A stretch of 64,000 bases of DNA from Gammaproteobacteria bacterium. GTDB taxonomy: Bacteria > Pseudomonadota > Gammaproteobacteria > Pseudomonadales > JADFDG01. The stretch lies in the NCBI GenBank assembly GCA_018262975.1, contig JADFDG010000007.1, positions 62,001 to 126,000 of the forward strand. The letters run 5' to 3'. Every line of letters begins with the position of its first letter. The stretch's first letter is position 1. This document shows positions 26,684-35,727 of this stretch, piece after piece. The position numbers were made by a program, and so were the translations under genes. Under the pieces are notes generated by a model. The model saw only the letters and a program-made list of their open reading frames with translations. It was not told where the DNA came from and searched no databases.

Positions 26684-27763
26684 ATGAACGACCAGAAACA
26701 GGATATCGACTTCGAGCGGCTCAAGGAGTTTACGCCGTTCGACTCCCTGTCGGATGCCCACCTGCGTGACCTGGCCCCCAAACTGGCGGTCACCCGCACC
26801 GGCAAGGGCAAGGTGCTGTTCAAGCGTGGCCAGCATGACCCGAAGTGCCACTTCCTGCTGGAAGGCAGCGTGGACCTGGCCGATGCCGCCTTCGTGGTGC
26901 GCCCGCTGGCCGCCGACGACCCGGAGAACTACCTGGCGCTGGACAACTACCCGGAGCACCGGGTGTCGGCCATCACCGCCGGCGACTGCGTCATCGTCAG
27001 CATCGACCGCGACCACCTGGACCTGGTACTGACCTGGAGCCAGGCCGCCGAGTCGCTGGACGAAGACGACCAGCCCGACGACGGCAACACCGACTGGATG
27101 GAGGCCCTGCTGTCCTCCGAGCTGTTCGCCCAGGTGCCGCCGGCCAACATCCAGCAGCTGTTCGTGAAGTTCCAGGAGCGCGAGGTCCACCTCGGCGACG
27201 TCATCATCCGCGAGGGCGACGACGGCGACTGCTTCTACGTCATCAAGGAAGGCCGCGCGCTGGTCACCCGCGGCACCGGCAGCAACCTGAAGACGCTGGC
27301 CGCCCTGAAAAACGGCGCCTGCTTCGGCGAGGACGCCCTCATCGGCGACACCAAGCGCAACGCCACCGTCACCATGACCACCGACGGCGTGGTGATGGCG
27401 CTGGACAAGGACAGCTTCCTGAAGCTGCTCAAGGAACCGGTGATCCAGTCGATCACCGAGGAACAGTACGAGAAGATGCAGGACGAGGCCGACGAAGGCG
27501 TCGTGCTCATCGACGTGCGCCTGCCCCTGGAGTTCAAGCACGACCACCTGCCGCACGCGCAGAACATCCCGCTGCCGGAGTTGCGCAAGGAAATCCGCGA
27601 ACTCGAGAAGGTGTTCACCTACGTGGTCACCTGCGACGGCGGCCGCCGCGCGGAAATCGGCGCCTACCTGCTCAACGAGGCCGGCCTGCGCGCGCTGGTG
27701 CTCAAGCGCAAGCAGAAGCCGGCGGCCCAGAAGGCCGAGGTCAGGGAAGAAGATGTCGGTTGA
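26684..27763 (+). CDS. Double cyclic-nucleotide-binding domain protein with C-terminal rhodanese
   Basis: A 359-residue cytosolic protein with three domains. The first CNB-like barrel (about 10-125) lacks a recognisable phosphate cassette. The second (about 145-255) has GDVIIREGDDGDCFYVIKEG and a cassette GACFGEDALIGDTKRNAT with Glu and Arg kept, so it should bind cAMP or cGMP. The rhodanese domain (about 265-345) has VLIDVRLPLEFKHDHLPHAQNIP and active-site loop TCDGGRRAE with the catalytic Cys. Cyclic nucleotide could gate sulfur transfer or phosphatase-like activity; substrate unknown. It starts 108 nt from the divergent cyclase and overlaps the RetS-like kinase by 11 nt, so cyclase, receptor and kinase look functionally linked. 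Confidence 0.88.
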   Translation: MNDQKQDIDFERLKEFTPFDSLSDAHLRDLAPKLAVTRTGKGKVLFKRGQHDPKCHFLLEGSVDLADAAFVVRPLAADDPENYLALDNYPEHRVSAITAGDCVIVSIDRDHLDLVLTWSQAAESLDEDDQPDDGNTDWMEALLSSELFAQVPPANIQQLFVKFQEREVHLGDVIIREGDDGDCFYVIKEGRALVTRGTGSNLKTLAALKNGACFGEDALIGDTKRNATVTMTTDGVVMALDKDSFLKLLKEPVIQSITEEQYEKMQDEADEGVVLIDVRLPLEFKHDHLPHAQNIPLPELRKEIRELEKVFTYVVTCDGGRRAEIGAYLLNEAGLRALVLKRKQKPAAQKAEVREEDVG

Positions 27764-30521
27764 CGGGCGCCTGGCGCGGTTGCTGCGCCGGGTCGTCCTG
27801 CTGGTACTGCTGGCGGTTTCACACGCCGCCCACGCGTGGGCGCCGCCGTTCCCCATCATCGACGCCGGCGAACGCAACTCGCTGGGCCTCTACCTGGCGT
27901 GGCACGAAGACGTCGATGGCAAACTGGACATCGACGCCGTCACCCGGCTCAAGCCCGAAGCCTTCACGGTTTCCGAGCGCGACATCCTCCATTTCGGCTA
28001 CCGGCGCAGCACCGTGTGGCTGCGCGTAGCCCTGCAGAACACCCATCCAAACGACGAATCACTGGTACTGGAAGTCCCGCATCCATCGCTGGCGGAGATC
28101 GACTTCTACCGGCCAGGCGCCGATGGCTGGCAGGTCAGCCATGGCGGCACCGCCAGCGAGCGCATCATCGGCGACATCGACTACCAGCACTACCTGTACC
28201 GGGTGACCGTTCCGGCCGGCAGCACCGAGGTGTTCTGGTTCCGCATCCGCTCCGACCTCGCCCTCGACTTCTCGCTCATGGCCGAGGGGCCGGACAGCTT
28301 CTCGCGGGTGCAGAGCAGCTGGCAGATCGCCACCGGGGTGTTCATCGGCATCCTCGTCGGACTGGTGCTGTTCAACGCGATCGCCTGGGGCGTGTCGCGC
28401 CAGCCCACCTACGCCTGGTACCTGCTGCTGCTGGTATCGGTGATCGTCTACCTGCTCGCCCGCCTGGGTTACGTGGGCGTGCTGTTCGTCCGCAGCCCGG
28501 GCGTGCAGCCCATGGCAGAGAGCCTGGCGGCGGTCGCCGCCACCATTGCCGGCCTGCAGTTCGCGCGTGCGTTCCTGGCCACCCGCACGCATCAACCGGC
28601 ACTGGACGCCGGCTTGCGGCACCTGTTGCTGGCCAGCCTCGTGGTGCTGGCCGCAACGCCTTTCGTCGAGCCCGGGCACCGCGGCCCGATGTACATGATG
28701 CTCGCCGCGCTGGCGATGCCCGCCACGCTGGTGGCCGGCTGGCGCGCCTGGCGGGCCGGCTACCGCGATGCCAACCGCTACTTCGTGGCACGCCTGGTCA
28801 GCGCCACCGTCGGCGGCATCACGGTGCTGGCCGACACCGGCGCAACGCCGCTGCCGGTGCTGGCGGCACACCTGCTGGTGCTGAGCGCCTTCACCGAGGC
28901 CCTGATCATCGCCTGGGCGCTGTTCGTGCGCGCCGTTCGCGCCCGCGAACAGGTCAGCGCCGCGCGCGTACGCGACGCCGTGGCGATTGCCGAGACGCGC
29001 GCGCGCAACGAGTTCCTGTCGCGCTTCAGCCATGACGTGCGTACGCCGCTGAACGGCATCCTCGGCATGACCGAACTGCTGGCGGACACCACGCTGACTC
29101 CGCGCCAGCGCGAGTACACCCTCACCATCCGCTCCAGCGGCGAGAACCTGCTGCTGCTGCTCAACGAGGCGCTGGACTGGTCGCGCCTGCAGGCCGGCCA
29201 GCTCGACCTGCAACCCACCGAGTTCAGCCTGCAGCAACTGGTGGCCGACAGCATCGAGACCGTGCAGCTGCGTGCCGAGGAAAAGCACATCGAGCTGGTG
29301 GTCGACATCGACCCGGCGCTGCCGGACCGCCTGTACGGCGACCCGGCGCGGCTGCGCCAGGTGCTGTGCAACCTGCTGGCCAACGCCGTGCGCTTCACGC
29401 ACCGCGGCGAGGTGAAGTTGTCGGTGCATCCGGCCGCCACGCCGGGCATGTTGCGTTTCGAAGTGCGCGATACCGGCGTGGGCATTCCGCGCGAGCGCCT
29501 TGCCAGCCTGTTCGAGCCGGCGCCGGCCGACAGTGCCAGCAACCGCGGCTTCGGCCTGGTCATCGCCCGCCAGCTCGTGCAGCGCATGGACGGCCAGATC
29601 CATGTCACCAGCGACGAGCACCGCGGCAGCACGTTCTGGTTCGAGGTGCCGTTGCCGCCGGCCCCGTTGCAGGACGCCGCGCCAGCGCAGGAATACGACA
29701 TCCTGGTCGGCAAGCGCCTGCTGGTGGCCGACGACAACGCCGCCGTGCGCCGCGTACTGGAAACGCAGGCCAGCAGCTGGGGCATGACGGTCACCACCGC
29801 CGACAATGGCCAGGAGGCGCTGGCCGTGGCGCGCACGCAGGCCAACCTCGGATCGTCGTTCGACGCCGTGGTGGTCGACCACAACATGCCGGGCATGAGC
29901 GGCCTGCAACTGGCGGCGCGCATCAAGGAAGACCCGCTGATCCGCCACGACGCGCTGATCATCATGCTCACCGGCCTGAACATCGCGCCCACCGACACCA
30001 TGGCCCGCAACGTCGGCATCCGCCGCGTGCTGACCAAGCCGGTGTCCGGTACCGCGCTGCGCGCGGTGCTCGCCGAGGAGTTCACGCGCCGCGAGCGCTT
30101 TGAACCCGAGCCGGGAACGACCCCGCAGTTGCCGGAGAACATGCGCGTGCTGGTGGTCGAGGACAGCGTGCCCAGCCAGAAGGTGATCCGCGGCATGCTC
30201 GCCAAACTCGGCGTGCGCAGCGACGTGGTGAGCAACGGGCAAGAGGCCCTGGAAGCCCTGCACCACCACAACTACGACCTGGTCCTGATGGATTGCGAGA
30301 TGCCGGTGCTCGACGGCTACGAGGCGACCCGTCGCATCCGCGCCTGGGAAGCGGACAACGCCCGGCGCCACACGCCGATCGTGGCGCTGACCGCGCACAT
30401 CCTGCAGGAAATCAAGGACCGCTGCCGGCTATCGGGCATGGATGCCTACATGGCCAAGCCGGTGGACCTCAACGAATTGCGCGCCACCTTGCGGATCTAC
30501 GCCGCCAGCGGCGGGCACTGA
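27753..30521 (+). CDS. retS: RetS-type hybrid sensor kinase (7TMR-DISM, two receivers)
   Basis: A 922-residue membrane hybrid kinase. Order: signal sequence; periplasmic 7TMR-DISMED2 domain (about 35-185, carbohydrate-binding-like); seven-helix 7TMR-DISM region (about 190-400); HisKA with His427 (FSHDVRTPLNGILGM); HATPase_c (NLLANAVRFTHRG, EVRDTGVGIP); receiver 1 with Asp709; receiver 2 with Asp847. This is the architecture of Pseudomonas RetS, which holds GacS inactive and switches motile/virulent against biofilm states. Position supports the call: RetS follows purD in Pseudomonas, and here only two genes intervene. I infer orthology from architecture and synteny; no GacS/GacA is in the window. 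Confidence 0.8.
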   Translation: MSVDGRLARLLRRVVLLVLLAVSHAAHAWAPPFPIIDAGERNSLGLYLAWHEDVDGKLDIDAVTRLKPEAFTVSERDILHFGYRRSTVWLRVALQNTHPNDESLVLEVPHPSLAEIDFYRPGADGWQVSHGGTASERIIGDIDYQHYLYRVTVPAGSTEVFWFRIRSDLALDFSLMAEGPDSFSRVQSSWQIATGVFIGILVGLVLFNAIAWGVSRQPTYAWYLLLLVSVIVYLLARLGYVGVLFVRSPGVQPMAESLAAVAATIAGLQFARAFLATRTHQPALDAGLRHLLLASLVVLAATPFVEPGHRGPMYMMLAALAMPATLVAGWRAWRAGYRDANRYFVARLVSATVGGITVLADTGATPLPVLAAHLLVLSAFTEALIIAWALFVRAVRAREQVSAARVRDAVAIAETRARNEFLSRFSHDVRTPLNGILGMTELLADTTLTPRQREYTLTIRSSGENLLLLLNEALDWSRLQAGQLDLQPTEFSLQQLVADSIETVQLRAEEKHIELVVDIDPALPDRLYGDPARLRQVLCNLLANAVRFTHRGEVKLSVHPAATPGMLRFEVRDTGVGIPRERLASLFEPAPADSASNRGFGLVIARQLVQRMDGQIHVTSDEHRGSTFWFEVPLPPAPLQDAAPAQEYDILVGKRLLVADDNAAVRRVLETQASSWGMTVTTADNGQEALAVARTQANLGSSFDAVVVDHNMPGMSGLQLAARIKEDPLIRHDALIIMLTGLNIAPTDTMARNVGIRRVLTKPVSGTALRAVLAEEFTRRERFEPEPGTTPQLPENMRVLVVEDSVPSQKVIRGMLAKLGVRSDVVSNGQEALEALHHHNYDLVLMDCEMPVLDGYEATRRIRAWEADNARRHTPIVALTAHILQEIKDRCRLSGMDAYMAKPVDLNELRATLRIYAASGGH

Positions 30522-30528
30522 TCGCCCG

Positions 30529-31578
30529 TCACTCGCCGCCCTTGCGGCGGAACTCCCCGGGCGCGGTGCCATACCAGCGCCGGAACGCACGCGTGAAGGA
30601 ACTCTGCTCGGCGAAGCCGAGCAGGAAGGCAACGTTCACCAGCGTCAGGCGCTCGTCGGCCACCAGCACCGCGGCCAGCGATCGACGCACGTCATCGACC
30701 AGGTCGCTGAATGTCAGCCCCGCCTTGCGCAGCCGCGCCTGCAGCGCGCGCGCGCCGAGCCCCAGCGCCGCCGCCACCGACTCGATGTCCGGCTCGCCGC
30801 CGGCCAGGCGATGGTAGACCGCGCTGCGCACTTCGTTGACCAGGTTGAGGCCGGCCGGAAAATCCGCGAGCAGGCGGGCCGCATGCTCGTCCATCAGCCC
30901 GCCGAGCGCCGGGTCCGCCGAGCGCAGCGGCAACGCCAGCCACTCGCGCGGAAAACGCACGCCGGTGAACGGCGCGCCGAACTCCACCGGGCAGGCGAAG
31001 AAGGCCTCGTACTGCTCGCGCTCCGCCGCGACGGGCTGGGCGTACGCGAAGTACACCAAGCGCGGCGACGTCACCGGTGCGTCGAGCAGGCCGCGCGCCA
31101 GGCCCACCCAGCCCGCCAGCGCCGCATCGCGCAGGAAGCGCGCGTAGGGCTCGGGCACCGGGCACTCCCAGCGCAACACCACGTCGTCGCCGTCATCCTC
31201 GCGCGAGGCGCGCCCGAGTTCGCCGACGATGCGCTCGTAACGCAGCAGGCGGTCGATGGCCTCGCCGAGGTTGGCGCTGCCCATGATCGCGTAGCCGAGC
31301 ACCGGGTAACTGCGCACCTGCACGCGGGCGCCCAGCTTCAACCCCAGCGTGAAGTCACCGGTGCGCGCCAGCACCACCGCGAACAGGCGCACCGCGTCGA
31401 TCAACGGCACCAGCGTGGTCGGACTGGCCAGCACCTGCGCATCGACGCCGGCCTGCGCCAGCAGTTCGGCGGGCACCAGCCCGTATACCTGCTGGACGGT
31501 GGCCAGTGCGTCGTTGATCCAGGCGGCGGAGAGACTGGCCGGCAACGCCTGCAGGTCGGGGGAAACGGTGATGCTCAT
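30529..31578 (-). CDS. AraC-family transcription regulator
   Basis: A 349-residue cytosolic regulator. The N-terminal two thirds match the arabinose-binding-like ligand domain of the OruR/ArgR-type AraC subgroup (PVLGYAIMGSANLGEAIDRLLRY, REWLALPLRSADPALGGLMDE). The C-terminal 90 residues are the double helix-turn-helix: VAAALGLGARALQARLRKAGLTF and VNVAFLLGFAEQSSFTRAFRRWYGTAPGEFRR. Ligand and targets are unknown. It is convergent with the RetS-like gene (7-nt gap) and lies 4 nt after the AAA ATPase gene, so it may be co-transcribed with it. Confidence 0.9.
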   Translation of the reverse strand: MSITVSPDLQALPASLSAAWINDALATVQQVYGLVPAELLAQAGVDAQVLASPTTLVPLIDAVRLFAVVLARTGDFTLGLKLGARVQVRSYPVLGYAIMGSANLGEAIDRLLRYERIVGELGRASREDDGDDVVLRWECPVPEPYARFLRDAALAGWVGLARGLLDAPVTSPRLVYFAYAQPVAAEREQYEAFFACPVEFGAPFTGVRFPREWLALPLRSADPALGGLMDEHAARLLADFPAGLNLVNEVRSAVYHRLAGGEPDIESVAAALGLGARALQARLRKAGLTFSDLVDDVRRSLAAVLVADERLTLVNVAFLLGFAEQSSFTRAFRRWYGTAPGEFRRKGGE

Positions 31579-31582
31579 GCCG

Positions 31583-33073
31583 TCAGTCCGCGCTCACTGC
31601 GCGCTCGCGCGCCCACGCGCGCAGCGCCGACACCTGCTCGGCCATCGTCACCGACAACGGCCGCGTCTGTTCCAGCGCCTGCACCAGGTGCGTGGTGGTC
31701 AGCGGCTCCTGGCGCGCGACGCTGCTGTACAGCGCGGCTACCACACCCTGCTCGATTTCCGCGCCGGTAAAGCCGTCGCTGGCAGCGGCCAGCCGCTCCA
31801 GGTCGAAGTGTTCCGGCACCTGCCCGCGCCGCGCCAGGTGCAGGCGGAACACCTCGCGGCGCACCTCCGGCGGCGGCAGGTCGACGAAGAAGATCTCGTC
31901 GAAACGCCCCTTGCGCACCAGTTCCGCCGGCAATCGTGAAATGTCGTTGGCGGTGGCAACCAGGAACACCGGTGCCTTGCGCTCGGCCATCCAGGTGAGC
32001 AGCGTGCCCAGCACGCGCCGCGAGGTGCCGCCGTCGTGGTCGCCCTGCGCCAGGCCCTTCTCGATTTCGTCCATCCACAGCACGCACGGCGCGACCGTCT
32101 CGGCGATCTTCAGCGACTCGCGCAGGTTGCGCTCCGTCTCGCCGTGGAACTTGTTGTACATGGCACCGAAATCGAAACGCAGCAACGGCAGGTTCCAGCT
32201 GCCGGCCACCGCGCGTGCCGCCAGGCTCTTGCCGGCACCCTGCACGCCGGTGAGCAGGATGCCGCGCGGCGCGTCGAGCTTCGTGTCCTTGCCACCGAAG
32301 AACACCGCCTTGCGCTCGTTGAGCCAGCCCTTCAGGCGGTTGAGCCCGGCCACGCGGGCGAAGTCCGCGGTGTCGTATTCAAAGGCCAGCACGCCGCCGC
32401 TGGCCAGCAGCTCGTACTTGGCGCGGTTCACCGCCGGCACGTCGCTCTCGGTGATGGCACCGTCATCGACGATCGCGCCACGTGCCAGCCGGCGCGCATC
32501 GGAGAACGTGGTGCCACGCAGGTTGCGCACCAGCGCGTCGAGCGTGGACGGGTCGGTCTTCACGCGCCGCCCGGCGTTCTTCTGCGCCCACGCCAGTGCC
32601 TCGTCGCGCACGATCGCGTGCAGTTGCTCGTCGTTGGGCAGGCGCAGGCGGAAACGCGCTGCATAACGCTGCAGTTCCGGCGGCAGGTCCAGCGCATGGC
32701 TGAGCAGGATCACGGTGTGCGCCACCTTCGGCCGCGCCAGCGCGATGTCCTTGAGCAGCCGCACGATCAGCGGGTCGTCGCGCAGGAACGGGTGCAGGTC
32801 GCAGAACACGAACACCCCCGGCTCCTCCAGCGCCCGTACGTGGCGCAGCGCGTCCACGGCCTGGGCCAGGTCGCGGCGCACCGGCGCGGCGTCCAGCTCC
32901 AGCCGGCGCAGGCCATCCGACAGCGTCCAGGCCCACACCGGGGTACCGCGGCGGAAGCCGATGCGCCGCACCATGTCGAGCACGCGGTCCTCTTCCTGGC
33001 TCTCGATGACGATGAGCGGGACGGCAGTATCGAGGGTCAGCTGCAGGTCGTTGATGTCGGGCATGGGCGGCAA
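31583..33073 (-). CDS. AAA ATPase, Ycf46-like
   Basis: A 496-residue cytosolic AAA protein. The N-terminal half (1-230) is a degenerate P-loop-like domain (VPLIVIESQEEDRVLDMVRR); the AAA module follows with Walker A GVQGAGKS, Walker B CVLWMDEIEKG, sensor-1 VATANDIS and an Arg-finger region (ELVRKGRFDEIFFVDLP). Relatives are the Ycf46/FtsH-like ATPases of unknown substrate found beside HIT and coq7 genes in Pseudomonas. ATGs at 33073 and 33064 are both possible. It is divergent from the HIT gene over a 146-nt gap. Confidence 0.87.
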   Translation of the reverse strand: MPPMPDINDLQLTLDTAVPLIVIESQEEDRVLDMVRRIGFRRGTPVWAWTLSDGLRRLELDAAPVRRDLAQAVDALRHVRALEEPGVFVFCDLHPFLRDDPLIVRLLKDIALARPKVAHTVILLSHALDLPPELQRYAARFRLRLPNDEQLHAIVRDEALAWAQKNAGRRVKTDPSTLDALVRNLRGTTFSDARRLARGAIVDDGAITESDVPAVNRAKYELLASGGVLAFEYDTADFARVAGLNRLKGWLNERKAVFFGGKDTKLDAPRGILLTGVQGAGKSLAARAVAGSWNLPLLRFDFGAMYNKFHGETERNLRESLKIAETVAPCVLWMDEIEKGLAQGDHDGGTSRRVLGTLLTWMAERKAPVFLVATANDISRLPAELVRKGRFDEIFFVDLPPPEVRREVFRLHLARRGQVPEHFDLERLAAASDGFTGAEIEQGVVAALYSSVARQEPLTTTHLVQALEQTRPLSVTMAEQVSALRAWARERAVSAD

Positions 33074-33219
33074 GGGTGGCCTGGCGTTGACGGACCCGGC
33101 ATTCGGGCCGGGACTGATTTATTCTTGTACCCGGTGCAGGCGGACAAGAGTAAAGCATGCCCGCCCCTCCTGCGGCAGCCACCGGGCTCCCGCATACGCC
33201 AGCCGGAACGGAGCCTTCG

Positions 33220-33561
33220 ATGGATTGCCTGTTTTGCAAGATGGTTGCCGGCGACATCAAGCCGGATGTCGTGCACGAGGATGACCAGGTCCTGGTGTTC
33301 CGCGACATCGCCCCGCAAGCACCGGTGCACGTGCTGCTGATCCCGAAGAAACACGTGACCAACCTCGACGATGCCGAGCCCGGTGATGCCGCGCTACTCG
33401 GGCATATCCTGCTCACCGCGCAGAAGGTCGCGCGCGACCTGGGCGTGGCGAAGGACGGCTTCCGGCTGGTCACCAACTGCAACCGCAACGGCGGCCAGAC
33501 CGTCTACCACCTGCACTTCCACCTGCTCGCCGGCCGGCACATGACCTGGCCGCCGGGCTGA
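33220..33561 (+). CDS. hinT: HIT-family nucleotide hydrolase (HinT)
   Basis: HinT hydrolyses nucleoside phosphoramidates such as AMP-lysine. The 113-residue protein starts at [20 protein letters not shown], where the two Cys are those of the HIT zinc site, and has the histidine triad [18 protein letters not shown] at the C-terminus with the typical W-P-P-G end. GGAG lies 7 nt upstream of this ATG; the longer frame from 33157 adds an Ala/Pro leader without support. It lies 13 nt before coq7. Confidence 0.94.
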   Translation: MDCLFCKMVAGDIKPDVVHEDDQVLVFRDIAPQAPVHVLLIPKKHVTNLDDAEPGDAALLGHILLTAQKVARDLGVAKDGFRLVTNCNRNGGQTVYHLHFHLLAGRHMTWPPG

Positions 33562-33574
33562 CAGGACCACCACC

Positions 33575-34225
33575 ATGAGCAGCCGTCCGCGCCGTCTTTC
33601 CGGCCTCGATCGCCTGGTGCTGCAGGCCGATCGCGTGCTGCGCACGCTGACGCCCGGCGCGGCCACTGCCGGCCGCGCCTCGCCTGCCGACGTGGCGCCG
33701 CCGCCCTCGCTGGACGCCGCCGAACAGCGCCATGCCGCCGGCCTGATGCGCATCAACCACACCGGTGAGGTCTGCGCGCAGGCGCTCTATGCCGGGCAGG
33801 CCCTCACCGCGAAATTGCCGGACGTGCGCGACGCCATGGAGCAGGCGGCGCGCGAGGAAGAGGACCACCTGGCCTGGTGCGAGGCACGCCTGCGCGAACT
33901 GCACAGCGGGCCGAGCCTGCTGAACCCTTTGTTCTACGGCCTGTCGTTCGCGGTGGGGGCGGCGGCGGGCATCGCCGGCGACAAGTGGAGCCTGGGCTTC
34001 GTGGAAGAGACCGAGCGGCAGGTGGTGCGCCACCTGGAAACCCACCTGGGTCGCCTGCCGACGCAGGATGCGCGCTCGGCCGCCATCCTCGACCAGATGC
34101 GCGTGGACGAGGCGAAGCACGCGGACATGGCGCAGGGCGCCGGCGCCGCGGCCCTGCCCTTCCCGGTGCGCCGCCTGATGCAGGCCATGGCCCGCGTCAT
34201 GACCACCACCGTCTACCGGCTCTGA
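33575..34225 (+). CDS. coq7: Demethoxyubiquinone hydroxylase Coq7
   Basis: Coq7 is the membrane-associated di-iron monooxygenase that makes the last hydroxylation in ubiquinone synthesis, fitting the presence of ubiX in the same window. The 216-residue protein has the six di-iron ligands: Glu in NHTGEVCAQ, the E-x-x-H of [10 protein letters not shown], the Glu of [17 protein letters not shown], and DEAKHAD. A hydrophobic stretch ([19 protein letters not shown]) fits membrane binding. It is followed by a REPIN-like repeat, then the convergent OsmC gene. Confidence 0.94.
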   Translation: MSSRPRRLSGLDRLVLQADRVLRTLTPGAATAGRASPADVAPPPSLDAAEQRHAAGLMRINHTGEVCAQALYAGQALTAKLPDVRDAMEQAAREEEDHLAWCEARLRELHSGPSLLNPLFYGLSFAVGAAAGIAGDKWSLGFVEETERQVVRHLETHLGRLPTQDARSAAILDQMRVDEAKHADMAQGAGAAALPFPVRRLMQAMARVMTTTVYRL

Positions 34226-34240
34226 CCCCGCGCGCTCTTC

Positions 34241-34298
34241 GTAGCGAGGGGGCCATGCCCCCGACGGCGTTCAATCGGGGGCATGGCCCCCTCTCTAC
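34241..34298. repeat. REPIN-like inverted pair between coq7 and the OsmC gene
   Basis: GTAGCGAGGGGGC-CAT-GCCCCCGA, a 10-nt spacer, then TCGGGGGCATGGCCCCC and TCTCTAC. The two REP units are in opposite orientation and can fold as one 24-bp-armed hairpin. It lies between convergent genes. Confidence 0.88.
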
Positions 34299-34303
34299 AA
34301 GAC

Positions 34304-34726
34304 TCAGGCGGTCTCGCGGATCTCGTAGCTGTGGGTGACCTCGGCGCCGCTGCGGGCCACCATGATCGACGCCGAGCAGTACTTCTCGGCGGACAGTTCC
34401 ACCGCCCGCTTCACCTGGTTGTCCTTGAGGCCGCGCCCGGTCACCACGAAGTGCAGGTGCAATTTCGTGAACACCTGCGGCGGCTCCGGCGCCCGCTCGG
34501 CGGTCAGCTCGGCCACGCAACCGGTGACGTCCTGGCGGGCTTTCTTGAGGATGTAGACCACGTCCACGCTGGAGCAGCCGCCGATACCCATCAGCAGCAT
34601 CTCCATGGGGCGCGGGCCGGCGTTCACGCCGCCGATGTCCGGCGGGCCGTCCATCAGCACCTCGTGGCCGCTCGCGGCCGTCGCCCGGAACTTCGCCTCG
34701 CCTTCCCAACGGACCGTGGATTTCAT
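34304..34726 (-). CDS. OsmC/Ohr-family protein
   Basis: A 140-residue OsmC-fold protein, a group of thiol-dependent peroxidases. The two conserved Cys are in [11 protein letters not shown] and [12 protein letters not shown]. The start [15 protein letters not shown] is where the YhfA/OsmC subgroup begins. The same OsmC gene sits next to vfr in Pseudomonas. Substrate is probably an organic or lipid hydroperoxide (family knowledge). Confidence 0.92.
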   Translation of the reverse strand: MKSTVRWEGEAKFRATAASGHEVLMDGPPDIGGVNAGPRPMEMLLMGIGGCSSVDVVYILKKARQDVTGCVAELTAERAPEPPQVFTKLHLHFVVTGRGLKDNQVKRAVELSAEKYCSASIMVARSGAEVTHSYEIRETA

Positions 34727-34780
34727 GCCCCCTCCTCGCCGCGGGCCCAGCGCCCGCGGAGGCCGCGCAGGTTAGCACAG

Positions 34781-34818
34781 GGGTGCAAAACCCGGCAGCG
34801 CCGGCGTTTTTTGCACCC
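34781..34818. other. Long hairpin in the OsmC-crp divergent region
   Basis: GGGTGCAAAA pairs with TTTTGCACCC around an inner CCGGC-AGC-GCCGG stem, with a T-run inside the 3' arm. On the plus strand it resembles an intrinsic terminator, yet it lies upstream of the crp promoter, so it may insulate crp or be a binding site. Confidence 0.5.
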
Positions 34819-34872
34819 GGTCACGAATCCGGCGTCGTATCGCGCGATTTCCCCGGGAACCCCGGGGTTTGC

Positions 34873-34901
34873 TTGACAGCGGGGGGGCCGGATGGCACAA
34901 G
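34873..34901 (+). promoter_or_regulatory. Candidate crp promoter
   Basis: A perfect TTGACA (34873-34878) directly follows a CCCCGGG-AAC-CCCGGGG hairpin (34852-34868). The -10 at 17 nt is poor (CACAAG), and TGGCAC-AA-GTGTCA, an imperfect dyad, overlaps it; activator dependence or autoregulation is possible. Confidence 0.4.
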
Positions 34902-34971
34902 TGTCAGGTCAAGCCGGCGTTTGGCGTATTTTCACGGCAAACCCGCCCGGCCGCAGGGCAAAGAACAACTC

Positions 34972-35631
34972 GTGATCCAGGACGGACAACCGGAGCGCAA
35001 CGCGGTGGTGGCCAGCAAGTTTTTCCCGAACATCGACAAGTTCCTGGTCCATTGCCATCGCCGGAAGTACCCGGCGAAGAGCACGATCATCTACGCCGGC
35101 GACGAATCAGACGCGCTCTACTACATCCTGTCCGGCTCGGTCACCGTGGTGATCGAGGACAACGAAGGCCGCGAGATGATCGTCGCCTACCTCAACGAGG
35201 GCGACTTCTTCGGCGAGATGGGCCTGTTCGAGAAGGACGCCAGCCGCTCGGCCTGGGTGAAGGCCAAGTCCGAGTGCGAAGTGGCGGAGATCAGCTACAG
35301 CAAGTTCAAGGAACTGGCGCACGAGGACGCGGACATCATGTTCGCGCTGTCCGCGCAGATCGCCGGTCGCCTGCGTGCAACCACCCGCAAGGTCGGCGAC
35401 CTCGCCTTCCTCGATGTGACTGGCCGCGTGGCACGCACGCTGCTGGAACTGTCCAAGCAGCCGGATGCCATGACGCACCCGGACGGCATGCAGATCAAGA
35501 TCACCCGCCAGGAAATCGGCCGCATCGTCGGCTGCTCGCGCGAGATGGTCGGCCGCGTCCTCAAGTCACTCGAGGAGCAGGGCCTGATCAACGTGAAGGG
35601 CAAGACAATGGTGGTGTACGGCACGCGCTGA
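34972..35631 (+). CDS. crp: cAMP receptor protein, Vfr/CRP type
   Basis: A global cAMP-dependent regulator of 219 residues, very close to Pseudomonas Vfr. The cAMP domain has [22 protein letters not shown] and a complete phosphate cassette ([10 protein letters not shown]...SRSAWV); the long dimer helix is [19 protein letters not shown]; the helix-turn-helix is [27 protein letters not shown]. The C-terminus is [12 protein letters not shown] chose the GTG at 34972 because family homology starts about 20 residues later and no ATG is near; an ATG-less longer frame to 34783 is unlikely. A GTG at about 35005 is an alternative. The CHASE2 cyclase 8 kb upstream is a likely cAMP source. Confidence 0.94.
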   Translation: MIQDGQPERNAVVASKFFPNIDKFLVHCHRRKYPAKSTIIYAGDESDALYYILSGSVTVVIEDNEGREMIVAYLNEGDFFGEMGLFEKDASRSAWVKAKSECEVAEISYSKFKELAHEDADIMFALSAQIAGRLRATTRKVGDLAFLDVTGRVARTLLELSKQPDAMTHPDGMQIKITRQEIGRIVGCSREMVGRVLKSLEEQGLINVKGKTMVVYGTR

Positions 35632-35637
35632 AGAGCA

Positions 35638-35720
35638 TCGGGGGCATGGCCCCCTCTCTGCAACGACCAATCGGGGGCATGGCCCCCTCGCTAAAGGTAA
35701 AGAGGGGGCCATGCCCCCGA
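35638..35720. repeat. Three REP-like units between crp and trpC
   Basis: Units at 35638-35661, 35671-35693 and 35701-35720; the first two read TCGGGGGCATGGCCCCCTC, the third is inverted, so units two and three form a REPIN-like pair. The array starts 6 nt after the crp stop and ends 7 nt before the convergent trpC stop. Confidence 0.88.
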
Positions 35721-35727
35721 TCCCGCG

